64,000 nt of DNA from RGIG9060 sp045645985 (GCA_045645985.1 JAZRJV010000038.1:1-64000); one strand, 5' to 3'; positions 49,535 through 58,696 are shown, numbered from the stretch's first letter. The notes: a model not told the origin generated them from the letters alone. Numbers and translations are program-made.

Positions 49535-49562
49535 AGTCTAATATAATCCCCCCCCCTGTCAA
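49535..49562 (-). promoter_or_regulatory. Promoter with poly-G spacer, lipoprotein 3
   Basis: A perfect TTGACA (49562-49557) is followed by nine G (49556-49548) and seven bases, then TAGACT (49540-49535). The spacer is 16 bp, one shorter than at the other two paralogues. The following GAAATT matches the sequence after the -10 in the paralogues, which fixes the alignment. Confidence 0.75.
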
Positions 49563-49863
49563 CTATGATAAGTAAATTTAATGGAGAAAATCACACGGAT
49601 TGGAAAAGTTTTGACTGTTTACAGTCAAAACGACTTTTCTATTTTTTGGAGTAAGTTTTTAATGAGAGTTTTATTTGCAAAGCATGAGGGCGAAATTTTA
49701 TCAGAAAAATTGAATTTTTTCTTCAAAATTTATTTAAAACTCATTTTTCTCTTGATAATGAATGTGTGCGGAAAAAAAACTGGTGTACACAATTTCGCCC
49801 TCTTTACTAGAATGAAAGAACTTTGCAAAAATAAATTAAATCAAAAAAACTCTGTAAAGCAAA
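49563..49863. other. Non-coding region upstream of lipoprotein 3
   Basis: A strong hairpin GTTTTGACTG/CAGTCAAAAC with a TTTA loop lies at 49608-49631. The segment 49698-49780 shares blocks (TTTTTCTTCAAAATT, CTTGATAAT, GTGTG) with 8350-8420 upstream of lipoprotein 1. A 98-codon frame at 49581-49877 has no ribosome-binding site and crosses both the hairpin and the shared block, so it is not called as a gene. Confidence 0.45.
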
Positions 49864-49926
49864 AAAACAAACTGTAGTGCGACCGTCTAGCGAAGCGTCA
49901 AGGGAGCAATGCAGTTTGTTTTTTTT
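49864..49926 (-). terminator. Terminator of the H1-tail protein gene
   Basis: AAACAAACTG (49864-49873) pairs with CAGTTTGTTT (49911-49920). T or A runs flank both sides, so it could act in either direction; the minus-strand gene ending at 49969 is the obvious user. Confidence 0.65.
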
Positions 49927-49968
49927 AGAATAACATATTTTCTGGTACTAATTTTTATTTTGCAAAAT

Positions 49969-50964
49969 TTATTTCTTCTTTTTTGTTGCAACCACAGTTA
50001 CATCTTCATCAGTTGATTTTTTAGATGTTGATTTTTTTGTAGAAGAACTAGCTTTTTTAGCAGAAGTCTTTGCATTAGTATCTTTTTTTGCAGCAGTTTT
50101 CTTTGTAGAACTTGCTGTTTTAGTAGATTTTGTATCAGATTTTGCTGTAGAAGTTTTCTTTTCAGACGCAGATTTTTTTGCTGTGCTAGTTTTCTTTTCT
50201 GCAGTTATTTTTGCAGTTGTCTTTTTTGTAGAACTTGCTTTTGCATCAGTCTTTTTTGCAGAAGTAGATTTTTTTTCAGTTGTTTTTGCTTTTGCGCTAG
50301 ATTTTGAAGTAGACTTTGTGTCTGTTTTTTTAGCAGTTGATTTTTTTGTAGAAGATGTTTTTTCTTCTTTTGCTGAAGCTTCAGAAGATTTCTTTGATTT
50401 TTTTGCAGTTTTTTTATTTGGCCAACAAAGTTTTGTAACAATCATTTCTGCTAAATCTTCACTAATAACTTTTGAATCGTTCAGAGGAACATTTGATTCA
50501 TTGTGCAAAGCTGACTGAAAAAGTCTTGCAAGAGTTTGTTTAATATCATCTTGTTGGAAAACAATCAAAGAAAAGTTATGTCCAGTTGGTTTTAAAACTG
50601 TAAAAGATGTCATCATCATTTGAGGTTCTTTATTGTACATAACTTTGTATTGATTTTTACAAGTGTAAATGTTCAAATCATTAAATCTTAAAGGAATTTG
50701 ATATTTTGAAGGACGAACATAAGGTTCTTGTGACTTATGATTATAAGAAGATGGTTCTACCAAAATATAGATTTTTTTTCCGTTTGATTGAAAAGTTAAA
50801 GAATCATTTGAAGCAAAAAAGTTTTTTACTTCAGAATAAGAAATTACTTCCAAAATACTATATGGTGAATCAGGAAGATAAAATGCAGAAACTACATAAC
50901 CTTCATCTTTTGGTAACATATTTTTTTCGTATGCTTCATATAATTCCATAGCTCGTAATGCCAT
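49969..50964 (-). CDS. Unknown domain fused to a histone-H1-like lysine/alanine/serine tail
   Basis: 331 residues. The first about 190 form a compact domain I do not recognise (DEGYVVSAFYLPDSPYSIL, TSFTVLKPTGHNFSLIVF, SKVISEDLAEMIVTKLCW). The last 140 residues are a low-complexity tail of KKS, AKK and STKK units, as in eukaryotic-type H1 and bacterial Hc1-like proteins, suggesting nucleic-acid or other polyanion binding. AGGAG lies six bases before the ATG. It is monocistronic, followed by a terminator. Confidence 0.65.
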   Translation of the reverse strand: MALRAMELYEAYEKNMLPKDEGYVVSAFYLPDSPYSILEVISYSEVKNFFASNDSLTFQSNGKKIYILVEPSSYNHKSQEPYVRPSKYQIPLRFNDLNIYTCKNQYKVMYNKEPQMMMTSFTVLKPTGHNFSLIVFQQDDIKQTLARLFQSALHNESNVPLNDSKVISEDLAEMIVTKLCWPNKKTAKKSKKSSEASAKEEKTSSTKKSTAKKTDTKSTSKSSAKAKTTEKKSTSAKKTDAKASSTKKTTAKITAEKKTSTAKKSASEKKTSTAKSDTKSTKTASSTKKTAAKKDTNAKTSAKKASSSTKKSTSKKSTDEDVTVVATKKKK

Positions 50965-51026
50965 ATAAAACTCCTAGTTTGTTTATAATATTGCTTTTTC
51001 CAATTACAAATTATAAATCCTTGTGT

Positions 51027-51587
51027 TTAAAAAAGCAAACATTTTTTTTGTTCTAAATCAAAAAGCCCTTTTATTTCTACAGATTTTTTGTCTTTTTCAA
51101 CAGATAAAATTCCGTAACATCTTCCTTCTTCACTTTTAGGAATTGAAATTGAACCCGGATTTACAAAAATAAGTTCATTTTCTTCAATAATTATTGGAAT
51201 GTGAGTATGCCCCGAAAGTACAACAGTTTTTGCAGGTAGAAATTTTGACAATTCTTCAGTTGTATTTTTATGACCATGATGAAGATAAACCGAAATATCA
51301 TCTATAAAAATTCTACAAGAAGATTCCAAAACAGGAAATTCCAACATCATTTGGTCAACTTCGCTATCGCAATTTCCTCTAATTCCAATGATTGAAGTTT
51401 TATTTGAATTTAGTAATTCTGCACATTTTTTGGTGTCATAACTTTCTGGTAAAGGATTTCTTGGTCCGTGATTTAGATAATCTCCAAGAATTATTAATTT
51501 ATCAGCCTTTTCTTTTTGAAAAACATCAAAAGCTTGTTGCAAATCAGCATAACTTCCGTGAATATCAGAAATAAACATCAATTTCAT
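51027..51587 (-). CDS. YfcE/MJ0936-type metallophosphodiesterase
   Basis: A 186-residue calcineurin-like phosphoesterase. Metal-binding motifs are FISDIHGSY (DxH), ILGDYLNHG (GDxxxxG), GIRGNCDSEVD (GNCD), YLHHGHK and LSGHTHIPII (GHTH). E. coli YfcE hydrolyses phosphodiesters with manganese; the natural substrate is unknown. The start at 51587 follows GGAGAAG. It is preceded by the TPR gene with a gap of about 18 bases. Confidence 0.88.
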   Translation of the reverse strand: MKLMFISDIHGSYADLQQAFDVFQKEKADKLIILGDYLNHGPRNPLPESYDTKKCAELLNSNKTSIIGIRGNCDSEVDQMMLEFPVLESSCRIFIDDISVYLHHGHKNTTEELSKFLPAKTVVLSGHTHIPIIIEENELIFVNPGSISIPKSEEGRCYGILSVEKDKKSVEIKGLFDLEQKKCLLF

Positions 51588-51605
51588 TTTCTTCTCCATA
51601 TAATT

Positions 51606-53549
51606 CTATTTTCTTGTTTTCTTTGTTTGAGATTTTCGCATTTGGATAACATATTCTGAATCAAACTGATACGCCATATCATCGTTGCCAATTTCGTAGT
51701 AAACTTGAGCAAGTTTTGTTTTTATTCGTGGATTTTCTTTGAATTTAGAAAAAGCACTTCGCAAAATTGAAATTGCATAATCATAATCTTTGATTTTAAC
51801 AGCAAGTCCTGCTTCGATTAAAGCACCGTCAACATCAATTCCGTAATTTTTGTGCCAAAGTTTTGCAAAATTTAATGCGTTTTCACACAAATCCAATTTT
51901 ACCAAACAGAAAATATATTTGTGCATTAAAGCTCTATCATCAGTATTTTCTTGAAGCAAAGTTCTATACGCCATAGCACTTTTTTGAAAATCCCCTGCTC
52001 TTCGGCGATAAGTTGCTAAATTTCGAGTTAACATCATTGGATGTTTAGAATATGGAATCAAAAGTTCGATATTATCAGCGGCTTTCTTCCATTTTTCTAG
52101 AGAAGCAAGATATTTTATAAATTCTTTTCTGATAGAAACATTTTGTGGCCATTTTTTAAGATAAGTTTCGTAAGATTTTGAAAGTTTAGTTTTTTCATTT
52201 AATTCTTCATAACAATCAATCAAAAATAGATATGAAGATTCATCTTGAGAATTTATTTCTATCAAGCGATTAAACCAACCAGTTGCTAAATCAGGAAATC
52301 CGGATTCAAGATAGGCTTCTGCCAAAATTGACATCAACACAGTGTCCGCTGGATTTTTTGAATAAACTTCTTGCACTTTTTTTAGAATTTGTGAACTATC
52401 TTTATTCAGTTTTGCATCACAGATTACAGAATAATATTCGATTGTTTGTGAATCTAAAAGATTTGTATATGATGAAGAATTTAATGCTTGGTCAAGATTT
52501 TCCCAATCTTCCATAGCAAGATAAGTCATTAAAATTCCGTAAATTGCACCTTTGTTTTGAGAATCTAAACTTCTTGCCTTTGAAAAATGATTTAAGGATT
52601 CTTGATATTTTCCTAAATTACGACAAGCTTCGCCCATAAAACAATGAACAATTCCATCTGAAGAAAATTTTGAAATGTATACTTTTCCTGTTTGAATTAC
52701 ATTTTTCCATTTTCCTGCAAAAATCGAAGTTTTTATCATATTGATAATTGTACTTCGTTCATCTTGAAAAATTTGGTCAGTTCCAAAACCTGAATTTGGA
52801 AAAACTTTGTGTAATTCTTTTGCAAGATTTTCCGCTTCAGTCTTTTTTCCCATTGAAACTAAAATTGAAATTTCGTACCAAGGCAAAGAGGCATCTTCTG
52901 GTTCTAATTGAATTGCTTGTTGATAGGATTCCAAGGCTTCTTGCAAAAATCCTAAATCTCTAAAAGAATGTCCCTGATAAACATAAAGCATTACCGCTTT
53001 CATTCCATTTTCAATTAAAAAATGAAACATTTTTGCGGCAAGTTCAGGATTTCCTTCATTGTAGGTTCTTACGGCTTTTACTAAAAGTGAATTTTGATAA
53101 CCTTGATTTAAGCGAACATCCTCAGGGGCGATATAAAGTGCTTTTTCAAAAGTTGATAAGGCTAAATCGATTTGTTTTGATTTGTAATAGGCTGTTCCAA
53201 GTAAAGCCAAAGTTGTATCAGAATTTGGTTTTAGTTCAAGACTTTTTTTTAAGCAAGAAATTGCTAAATTCCAAGATTCCATTGCAAGATAAGAACGCCC
53301 AAGAAAAAACCATCCGTTCCAATCTCCACTTTTTATACTTAAAAAATAATTTAAGGCCGCCACCGCCAAAGAAAATTCCCCAATGGCATGATATGAACGG
53401 CCAAGATAAATTAAAATTTCGGGTTTCCAAGAAACGCCATCAACAACCAAAGATTCCAAAAGTGAAATTGCTTTTTTGTAATTTCGTTGTTTACCAGCTT
53501 TTAATGCTTGCTGAAAAACTTGTTCCCTATCAACCCGATAATTTGGCAT
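51606..53549 (-). CDS. Large tetratricopeptide-repeat protein
   Basis: 647 residues with TPR units through almost the whole length, for example IYLGRSYHAIGEFSLAVAAL, WFFLGRSYLAMESWNLAISC and ALLGTAYYKSKQIDLALSTF near the N-terminus and CRNLGKYQESLNHFSKA further on. There is no signal peptide or membrane helix, so it is cytoplasmic, probably a scaffold. Its start directly abuts the pta stop, and it precedes the phosphodiesterase gene, suggesting one transcript. No specific function can be assigned. Confidence 0.82.
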   Translation of the reverse strand: MPNYRVDREQVFQQALKAGKQRNYKKAISLLESLVVDGVSWKPEILIYLGRSYHAIGEFSLAVAALNYFLSIKSGDWNGWFFLGRSYLAMESWNLAISCLKKSLELKPNSDTTLALLGTAYYKSKQIDLALSTFEKALYIAPEDVRLNQGYQNSLLVKAVRTYNEGNPELAAKMFHFLIENGMKAVMLYVYQGHSFRDLGFLQEALESYQQAIQLEPEDASLPWYEISILVSMGKKTEAENLAKELHKVFPNSGFGTDQIFQDERSTIINMIKTSIFAGKWKNVIQTGKVYISKFSSDGIVHCFMGEACRNLGKYQESLNHFSKARSLDSQNKGAIYGILMTYLAMEDWENLDQALNSSSYTNLLDSQTIEYYSVICDAKLNKDSSQILKKVQEVYSKNPADTVLMSILAEAYLESGFPDLATGWFNRLIEINSQDESSYLFLIDCYEELNEKTKLSKSYETYLKKWPQNVSIRKEFIKYLASLEKWKKAADNIELLIPYSKHPMMLTRNLATYRRRAGDFQKSAMAYRTLLQENTDDRALMHKYIFCLVKLDLCENALNFAKLWHKNYGIDVDGALIEAGLAVKIKDYDYAISILRSAFSKFKENPRIKTKLAQVYYEIGNDDMAYQFDSEYVIQMRKSQTKKTRK

Positions 53550-54557
53550 TTATTTTTTTCCTGCTTGTACCAAAGTAATAGCAGAAGTTGTTACGATGTC
53601 TTCAACTGAACATCCGCGAGAAAGGTCGCTAATTGGTTTTGCAAAACCTTGTAAGATTGGACCAAAAGCATCAGCACCAGCTAATCTTTGAACAAGTTTG
53701 TATCCGATATTTCCAGCTCCTAAATCTGGGAAAATCAATGTATTTACTTTTCCTGTAATTGGGCTGTTTGGAGCTTTCTTTTCTGTAACAGATGGAACTA
53801 AGGCTGCATCAGCTTGAAGTTCACCGTCAAGGCAAAGTTCAGGGAATTTTTCTTTTGCAAGTCTTACACCTTCTTGTACGCGAAGGATATTTTCATCTTT
53901 GTTTCCGCCAGAACCTTTTGTAGAATAAGACATCATTGCAACAACAGGTTCTGCACCAAGCATTGTTTTACAAGAAATTGCGGCAGCTCCCGCAATATCA
54001 GCAAGTTGTTCTGAAGTTGGTGTTGGAATAACAGCACAGTCTGAGAAAATTAAAACTCCGTCTGCTCCCCATTTTGGATTATGTGTATCCATAACGAAAC
54101 ATGATGAAGCAGTTTTCATTCCAGGTGCAGTTCCGATAATTGTAAGTCCTGCCCGTAAAACATCAGCTGTGGCAGAAAGAGCACCTGCTACGATTGCATC
54201 TGCTTTTCCTAAGCGAACCATCATTGCACCAAAACGAAGAACATCTTTCATATCGATACTTGCTTGTTCTGGTGTCATTCCCTTTTTCTTGCGTAATTCA
54301 TAATATTCGTTTGCAAATTCTTCACACCAAGGGGAAGTTGCAGGATCTAAAACTTCAACTTGAGATAAGTCAATTCCTTTTTCACTTGCGATTTTTTTAA
54401 TTTCATCAGGATTTCCTAACAAAGTAACTGATTTTGCAAGTTTTTCTACCATGATAAGACTAGCAGCTTCAATTGTTCTTACTTCGTTTCCTTCTGGCAA
54501 AACAAGACTATTTTGAAATTCACTTGCTTTTGCTTTCATTTCTTCTACAAAATTCAT
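53550..54557 (-). CDS. pta: Phosphate acetyltransferase
   Basis: Interconverts acetyl-CoA and acetyl phosphate, the step before acetate kinase in fermentative ATP formation. LVLPEGNEVRTIEAA, FGAMMVRLGKADAIVAGALS, DCAVIPTPTSEQLADIA and MSYSTKGSG are characteristic. At 335 residues it is the short single-domain form. TAGGAG precedes the ATG. No ackA is adjacent. Confidence 0.95.
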   Translation of the reverse strand: MNFVEEMKAKASEFQNSLVLPEGNEVRTIEAASLIMVEKLAKSVTLLGNPDEIKKIASEKGIDLSQVEVLDPATSPWCEEFANEYYELRKKKGMTPEQASIDMKDVLRFGAMMVRLGKADAIVAGALSATADVLRAGLTIIGTAPGMKTASSCFVMDTHNPKWGADGVLIFSDCAVIPTPTSEQLADIAGAAAISCKTMLGAEPVVAMMSYSTKGSGGNKDENILRVQEGVRLAKEKFPELCLDGELQADAALVPSVTEKKAPNSPITGKVNTLIFPDLGAGNIGYKLVQRLAGADAFGPILQGFAKPISDLSRGCSVEDIVTTSAITLVQAGKK

Positions 54558-54785
54558 ACAAACTCCTATTTGTAGATATTTGAAATATCCTCGTTAAAAA
54601 ACATGAATAGACTTATGTTTCGATAGACTCAAATGTAGTCAATTCATCTTTTTTACCTACAGATGCCAAATATCTGCGACTGTTTTTCAAGTAAAATATA
54701 GTAAATGATACTCTTCTAAGAAGAATCGTGCAAGTGTTTTTTACAGATTTTTTCTATATATTGTTGAAGCATAACAAAATGATTA

Positions 54786-54814
54786 TTGACGATAAGCGTA
54801 AATAATTGTAAAGT
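54786..54814 (+). promoter_or_regulatory. Bactofilin promoter, apparently leaderless
   Basis: TTGACG (54786-54791), 17 bp, TAAAGT (54809-54814), six bases, ATG at 54821. Confidence 0.6.
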
Positions 54815-54820
54815 ATAGAT

Positions 54821-55186
54821 ATGTTTGAAACAAAAGATGCAGATTTTTTTGAACTTGATGAAGAGGATTTTGATACAATTCTCTCTGATGATATTTCCTT
54901 TAGAGGAACAATAAAATTCACAAAGCCTTTTATGATTAGAGGCTGTGTTACAGGAACAATCGATGCAACTGGCGATTTATTTATTGATTCAGATGCAGTT
55001 GTTTGCGCAGATATTACAGCAAGTCGTGTTCTTGTTCGCGGAAAAGTTGAAGGTAACATTACAGCACAACACATGGTTTTCGTTGCAAAAGATGGTTCTG
55101 TAAATGGTGATATTTCAGCAAGTCAAGTTGTTCTTGAACCAGGAAGTGCTTTTACTGGTCGTTGTAGCATGACAGGTCAAAAATAG
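54821..55186 (+). CDS. Bactofilin
   Basis: A 121-residue bactofilin-domain (DUF583) cytoskeletal protein. The core is a right-handed beta helix with regular six-residue turns, seen in IRGCVTGTIDATGDLFID, VLVRGKVEGNITAQHMVF and GSVNGDISASQVVLEPGS. An acidic N-terminal tail of about 35 residues precedes it. Bactofilins polymerise without nucleotides and influence cell shape or wall synthesis. The next gene follows by 20 bases. Confidence 0.92.
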   Translation: MFETKDADFFELDEEDFDTILSDDISFRGTIKFTKPFMIRGCVTGTIDATGDLFIDSDAVVCADITASRVLVRGKVEGNITAQHMVFVAKDGSVNGDISASQVVLEPGSAFTGRCSMTGQK

Positions 55187-55206
55187 TTTTGTAAGAGGAT
55201 TTTCTT

Positions 55207-55848
55207 ATGCAACTAAACAAAAAACAAATTATTTTTATCTCGGTTTTATTGTTTTTTTCAATTTTCAGTTTAAATATTTTTTCTCAAACTAAAAAAGATG
55301 CTTTAAAACTTTATCGAAATGGTGATTATGCAGAGGCGATAAAAGTTTGCCAAGAAGAAATTACTGAAAAACCAAATAATATGGATTCCTATGCAGTCCT
55401 TTGTTGGTCTTTGGTAAAAAATAAGCAATATTCAGAAGCTGAACTTTGGGCAATAAAAGGACGAGAAATTTCTTCATACGACCAACGGATTATCGAAATT
55501 CTTGGTGAAGCAAAATATTATCTTGGTAAAAATTCCGAAGCCTTATCACTTTTTCAAGAATACATTTCTTTAGTTCCTGCAAACGGTTCTAGAGTTGGCG
55601 CTGCATATTATTTTATGGCAGAAATCTATGTTAGACTTGGAAAATTTAATCACGCTGATATTGCATTTTCTCAAGCTGTAAAAACAGAACCATTAAATGA
55701 TGCTTGGTGGACAAGGCTTGGTTATGTTCGAGAAATGACAAAGAATTACAAACTTTCTGTAGTTGCATACGAAAAAGCAATTTCTCTAAATAATTTGAAC
55801 ACAGAAGCAAAACGCGGAAAAGAACGCGTAATGAAAAATATTCGATAA
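55207..55848 (+). CDS. Exported tetratricopeptide-repeat protein
   Basis: 213 residues with a signal peptide (IIFISVLLFFSIFSLNIFSQ). Four to five TPR units follow: ALKLYRNGDYAEAIKVCQ, YAVLCWSLVKNKQYSEAELW, EILGEAKYYLGKNSEALSLF and AEIYVRLGKFNHADIAF. A periplasmic scaffold role is inferred, possibly related to the bactofilin just upstream. Its stop overlaps the mtaB start (TAATG). GTAAGAGG lies upstream of the start. Confidence 0.82.
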   Translation: MQLNKKQIIFISVLLFFSIFSLNIFSQTKKDALKLYRNGDYAEAIKVCQEEITEKPNNMDSYAVLCWSLVKNKQYSEAELWAIKGREISSYDQRIIEILGEAKYYLGKNSEALSLFQEYISLVPANGSRVGAAYYFMAEIYVRLGKFNHADIAFSQAVKTEPLNDAWWTRLGYVREMTKNYKLSVVAYEKAISLNNLNTEAKRGKERVMKNIR

Positions 55849-57251
55849 TGATAGTACATTTTGAAACTTTAGGTTGTAAACTCAACCAAATTGAAAGCGA
55901 AAGTGCTTGTAAATCCTTTAGCGATTTTGGATTTGAAATTACAACCTCCCCTACAACTGCTTCAGAAAAATATTCTCAAAAAGAAATTGAAGATACACTT
56001 ATTTGTATTGTAAATACTTGCACAGTAACAGCAAAAGCAGAGCAAAAATGTCGCAGAGTTATCAATCTTTTGTTAAAAACTTTTGTAAATTCTAGCATTA
56101 TTGTTACAGGTTGTTATGCTGAAGTTGAAAAAGAATTTATCAGTAAAATGAATCAAAGAATCGTGGTGATTCCTGGAACGCAAAAAGATATTCTTACCAA
56201 AATTCCAGAACTGATAAAATCTGAAATCGAAAAAAATCCTAAATTAAAAGAACTTTCTTTAGCAAATTTTATAAAATCAAATCTTTTAAGCGAAAACTTA
56301 AAATTTTTGCCCCAAGATAGATTCAAACTTTCTACAGACACTTTTTTTAATCATTCTCGTTCTTCTATAAAAATTCAAGATGGATGCGCAAATTCTTGTA
56401 CTTTCTGTCGGATTCATATTGCAAGAGGAAATCCAGTTTCACTTGATGCAAAGGAAGTTTTACAGCGAGTTCAAAATCTAGAAAACTCAGGACAAATGGA
56501 AGTAGTTCTTACAGGCGTAAATCTATCACAATATCGAAGTAAACTAGGTGAAAAAATAATTGATTTTGCAGATTTACTTGAATATCTAAACGAAAATACC
56601 ACAAAAATCAATTTTAGAATTTCAAGTCTTTATCCAGAGCGCGTTGATGAAGAATTAGAAAGAGTTTTGAAGAAAACAAGAGTTCGTCCTCATTTTCATC
56701 TTTCTGTTCAATCAGGAAGTGATAGAATTTTGGACTTGATGAATCGGCCTTACAAAGCAATTCAAATTGAACAAGCTGTAAATCGGCTTCGTGATATTTA
56801 CGAAAATCCTTTTATCGCTTGTGATATTATTGCAGGTTTTCCAGGTGAAAGCGAAGAAGATTTTGAAATGACAATGGAACTTTGCCAAAAATGCAATTTT
56901 ACTTGGATTCACGCGTTTCCATTTTCGCCACGACCAGGAACAAAGGCTTTTACAATGAAACCAATTATCACACAATATATCGTGAAAAAAAGAATAGAGA
57001 AATTAACAAATCTTGCCGAAAATAATAAAAATCTATACATAAAAAATTTTGAAGATGTAACTGTAAAAGCCATAGTTGAAAAGCGTCAAGATAAATTGGT
57101 TAGATGTGTAACCGAAAACTTTTTACACGGAGAATTGATTTTGCCAGAAAATATTGATTCAAAATCACTTGGCGGAAAAGAAATTTGTGTTACAATAAAA
57201 GGTGCGTCAAAAGTACCAGAATGTGAATGTAGATGTGTTTATAATTCATAG
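55848..57251 (+). CDS. mtaB: tRNA (t6A37) methylthiotransferase, MtaB type
   Basis: Radical-SAM enzyme that adds a methylthio group to t6A37 of tRNA. The N-terminal domain binds an FeS cluster through cysteines in ETLGCKLNQIESES, IVNTCTVTAKA and VTGCYAEVE. The SAM-binding CANSCTFCRIHIARG carries the C-x3-C-x2-C motif, and SLYPERVDEELE, HFHLSVQSGSDRIL and IIAGFPGESEEDF follow. A short C-terminal TRAM-like part is present. The length of 467 residues fits. Translationally coupled to the TPR gene. Confidence 0.9.
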   Translation: MIVHFETLGCKLNQIESESACKSFSDFGFEITTSPTTASEKYSQKEIEDTLICIVNTCTVTAKAEQKCRRVINLLLKTFVNSSIIVTGCYAEVEKEFISKMNQRIVVIPGTQKDILTKIPELIKSEIEKNPKLKELSLANFIKSNLLSENLKFLPQDRFKLSTDTFFNHSRSSIKIQDGCANSCTFCRIHIARGNPVSLDAKEVLQRVQNLENSGQMEVVLTGVNLSQYRSKLGEKIIDFADLLEYLNENTTKINFRISSLYPERVDEELERVLKKTRVRPHFHLSVQSGSDRILDLMNRPYKAIQIEQAVNRLRDIYENPFIACDIIAGFPGESEEDFEMTMELCQKCNFTWIHAFPFSPRPGTKAFTMKPIITQYIVKKRIEKLTNLAENNKNLYIKNFEDVTVKAIVEKRQDKLVRCVTENFLHGELILPENIDSKSLGGKEICVTIKGASKVPECECRCVYNS

Positions 57252-57274
57252 AAGGTTTATACGAGGTTATTTAT

Positions 57275-58450
57275 ATGAAAAAAATAATTTTATTTACGAT
57301 ATTCATTTTAACTTGTTGCTTTGTTTCTGCTGAAACATTTGAATATACACCAAATTTTCCTGATTTATATACAGCTCGAGAAGTTGCCTTAGCTGATAGT
57401 TATGTTGCAGATTATTCTACATATTTTTCTGTTTGGTCAAATCCTGCAAACGCTGGAATTACAGGCGACAAAATTATGCTTCCATTCATAAGTCTTGATA
57501 TGTATTCAGATTTTGCAAAATCAATTCCGTTTATAGTTTCTTCATTTGATTCAACTCCAGAAGGTATTGCAGAATACATAACACAAAACGGAACAGCTCC
57601 GTTAAATATGAATATTACAGGTCCATTGTGTATTGGTGCAATAAAAAATAATTTTTTCTGGGGAATTTTTAATAATACATACAGTACAATCGATATAGAA
57701 GACGCAACCAAAGGACTTGTTGCTGGTGGCGAACAAACAATTTTTACAGCAGGTTATGCTTACCCAATAAAATTACCATTAAAATCAGTTATTTCAATCG
57801 GACTTTCAGGGAAAACTTTTGTTGATATACAAGGTATACAACAAGAAAATTCTGCAGAAGCTTTAATTGCATTAAAAAAACTTGATTTTACAAATTATCC
57901 ACTATTTTCTACCTTTGGATTTGGTTTTGATACAGGAATAACAATCTCTTTATTTGACATTGTTACTGCAAGTGCATCTTGGAATAACTTTTTTGCAGGT
58001 ACTTATAGCCAAAAATATGACAATATGACCGAATTTAAATCTTTTAATAAAAAATATGACACAAAAGCCAATATGCCTTTAGAAGATAATTTAATTATTG
58101 GTGCAGCAATAAAATTTCCGATGGACAATTTAACAAAAGGATTAATCTCTAAATTCAATGTTTATGCAAATTTTAACAACTTTTTAATACTTTTTGATAA
58201 AAGTGAAGATAGTTCATCTAAACAAACAGAAATTAAGTTTATGGATTATTTTACTTTTGGAACAGAAATTGACCTTCTAAATACAATTTGTTTACGGGTA
58301 GGATTAAATTCTGAAGATCTTTCTTTTGGAGCAGGCTTAAAATTAGGTGTTATAAAATTAGATGTAGCTTTATATTCAAAAGCTTGGGGAATTAAAAAAC
58401 TTGATACAAGCGAAATGGGAATTTCATTCTCTTTAGGAACATATAAATAA
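57275..58450 (+). CDS. UPF0164-like treponemal outer-membrane protein, possibly FadL-like
   Basis: 391 residues with a signal peptide (IILFTIFILTCCFVSAE). The mature start PDLYTAREVALADSYVA and SVWSNPANAGIT resemble the UPF0164 group of treponemal proteins, considered FadL-like outer-membrane barrels for hydrophobic nutrients. The rest alternates in beta strands and ends in LGTYK after an aromatic-rich strand. ACGAGG is the ribosome-binding site. It closes the bactofilin-TPR-mtaB gene run. Assignment is from general similarity. Confidence 0.65.
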   Translation: MKKIILFTIFILTCCFVSAETFEYTPNFPDLYTAREVALADSYVADYSTYFSVWSNPANAGITGDKIMLPFISLDMYSDFAKSIPFIVSSFDSTPEGIAEYITQNGTAPLNMNITGPLCIGAIKNNFFWGIFNNTYSTIDIEDATKGLVAGGEQTIFTAGYAYPIKLPLKSVISIGLSGKTFVDIQGIQQENSAEALIALKKLDFTNYPLFSTFGFGFDTGITISLFDIVTASASWNNFFAGTYSQKYDNMTEFKSFNKKYDTKANMPLEDNLIIGAAIKFPMDNLTKGLISKFNVYANFNNFLILFDKSEDSSSKQTEIKFMDYFTFGTEIDLLNTICLRVGLNSEDLSFGAGLKLGVIKLDVALYSKAWGIKKLDTSEMGISFSLGTYK

Positions 58451-58488
58451 AAAAAAGTAATTTTTTTAAGATTTTTTTATAAAATCTA

Positions 58489-58517
58489 TTGACAAAATTT
58501 TAATAAAGATGTATCTT
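58489..58517 (+). promoter_or_regulatory. tRNA-Lys promoter
   Basis: TTGACA (58489-58494), 17 bp, TATCTT (58512-58517), 42 bases before the mature tRNA. The tRNA-Arg promoter uses the same -10. Confidence 0.65.
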
Positions 58518-58559
58518 GTTAAAGCATTCAGCGATGAGTGATACATCTAAAAGATGTTT

Positions 58560-58632
58560 GGGCTACTAGCTCAGTAGGTAGAGCAACGCCCTTTTAAGGC
58601 GTGGGTCACTGGTTCGAATCCAGTGTAGCTCA
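58560..58632 (+). tRNA. tRNA-Lys (TTT)
   Basis: A complete cloverleaf of 73 nt: acceptor GGGCTAC/GTAGCTC, D arm GCTC/GAGC, anticodon stem ACGCC/GGCGT with loop CTTTTAA (anticodon TTT), T arm ACTGG/CCAGT with TTCGAAT, discriminator A. CCA is not encoded. Confidence 0.97.
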
Positions 58633-58634
58633 AG

Positions 58635-58668
58635 AAAAAAGACTGACTTTTATAGTCAGTCTTTTTTT
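58635..58668 (+). terminator. tRNA-Lys terminator
   Basis: The stem AAAAGACTGAC with its complement GTCAGTCTTTT around a short loop is followed by T residues, three bases after the tRNA. Confidence 0.85.
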
Positions 58669-58696
58669 TATTTCAAATACATATTATCATAAATAT

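Noticed and set aside
49581..49877. 98-codon plus-strand ORF upstream of lipoprotein 3
   Set aside because: It has no ribosome-binding site, low complexity, and crosses a strong hairpin and a block shared with another promoter region.
53033..53578. 181-codon antisense frame over the TPR gene and pta start
   Set aside because: It overlaps two well-supported genes and is Lys/Leu/Phe-rich, as expected for reverse reading of AT-rich coding DNA.
58601..58696. Upstream extension of the AEC permease gene
   Set aside because: The extension overlaps the tRNA-Lys gene and its terminator, and the family N-terminus begins at 58697.
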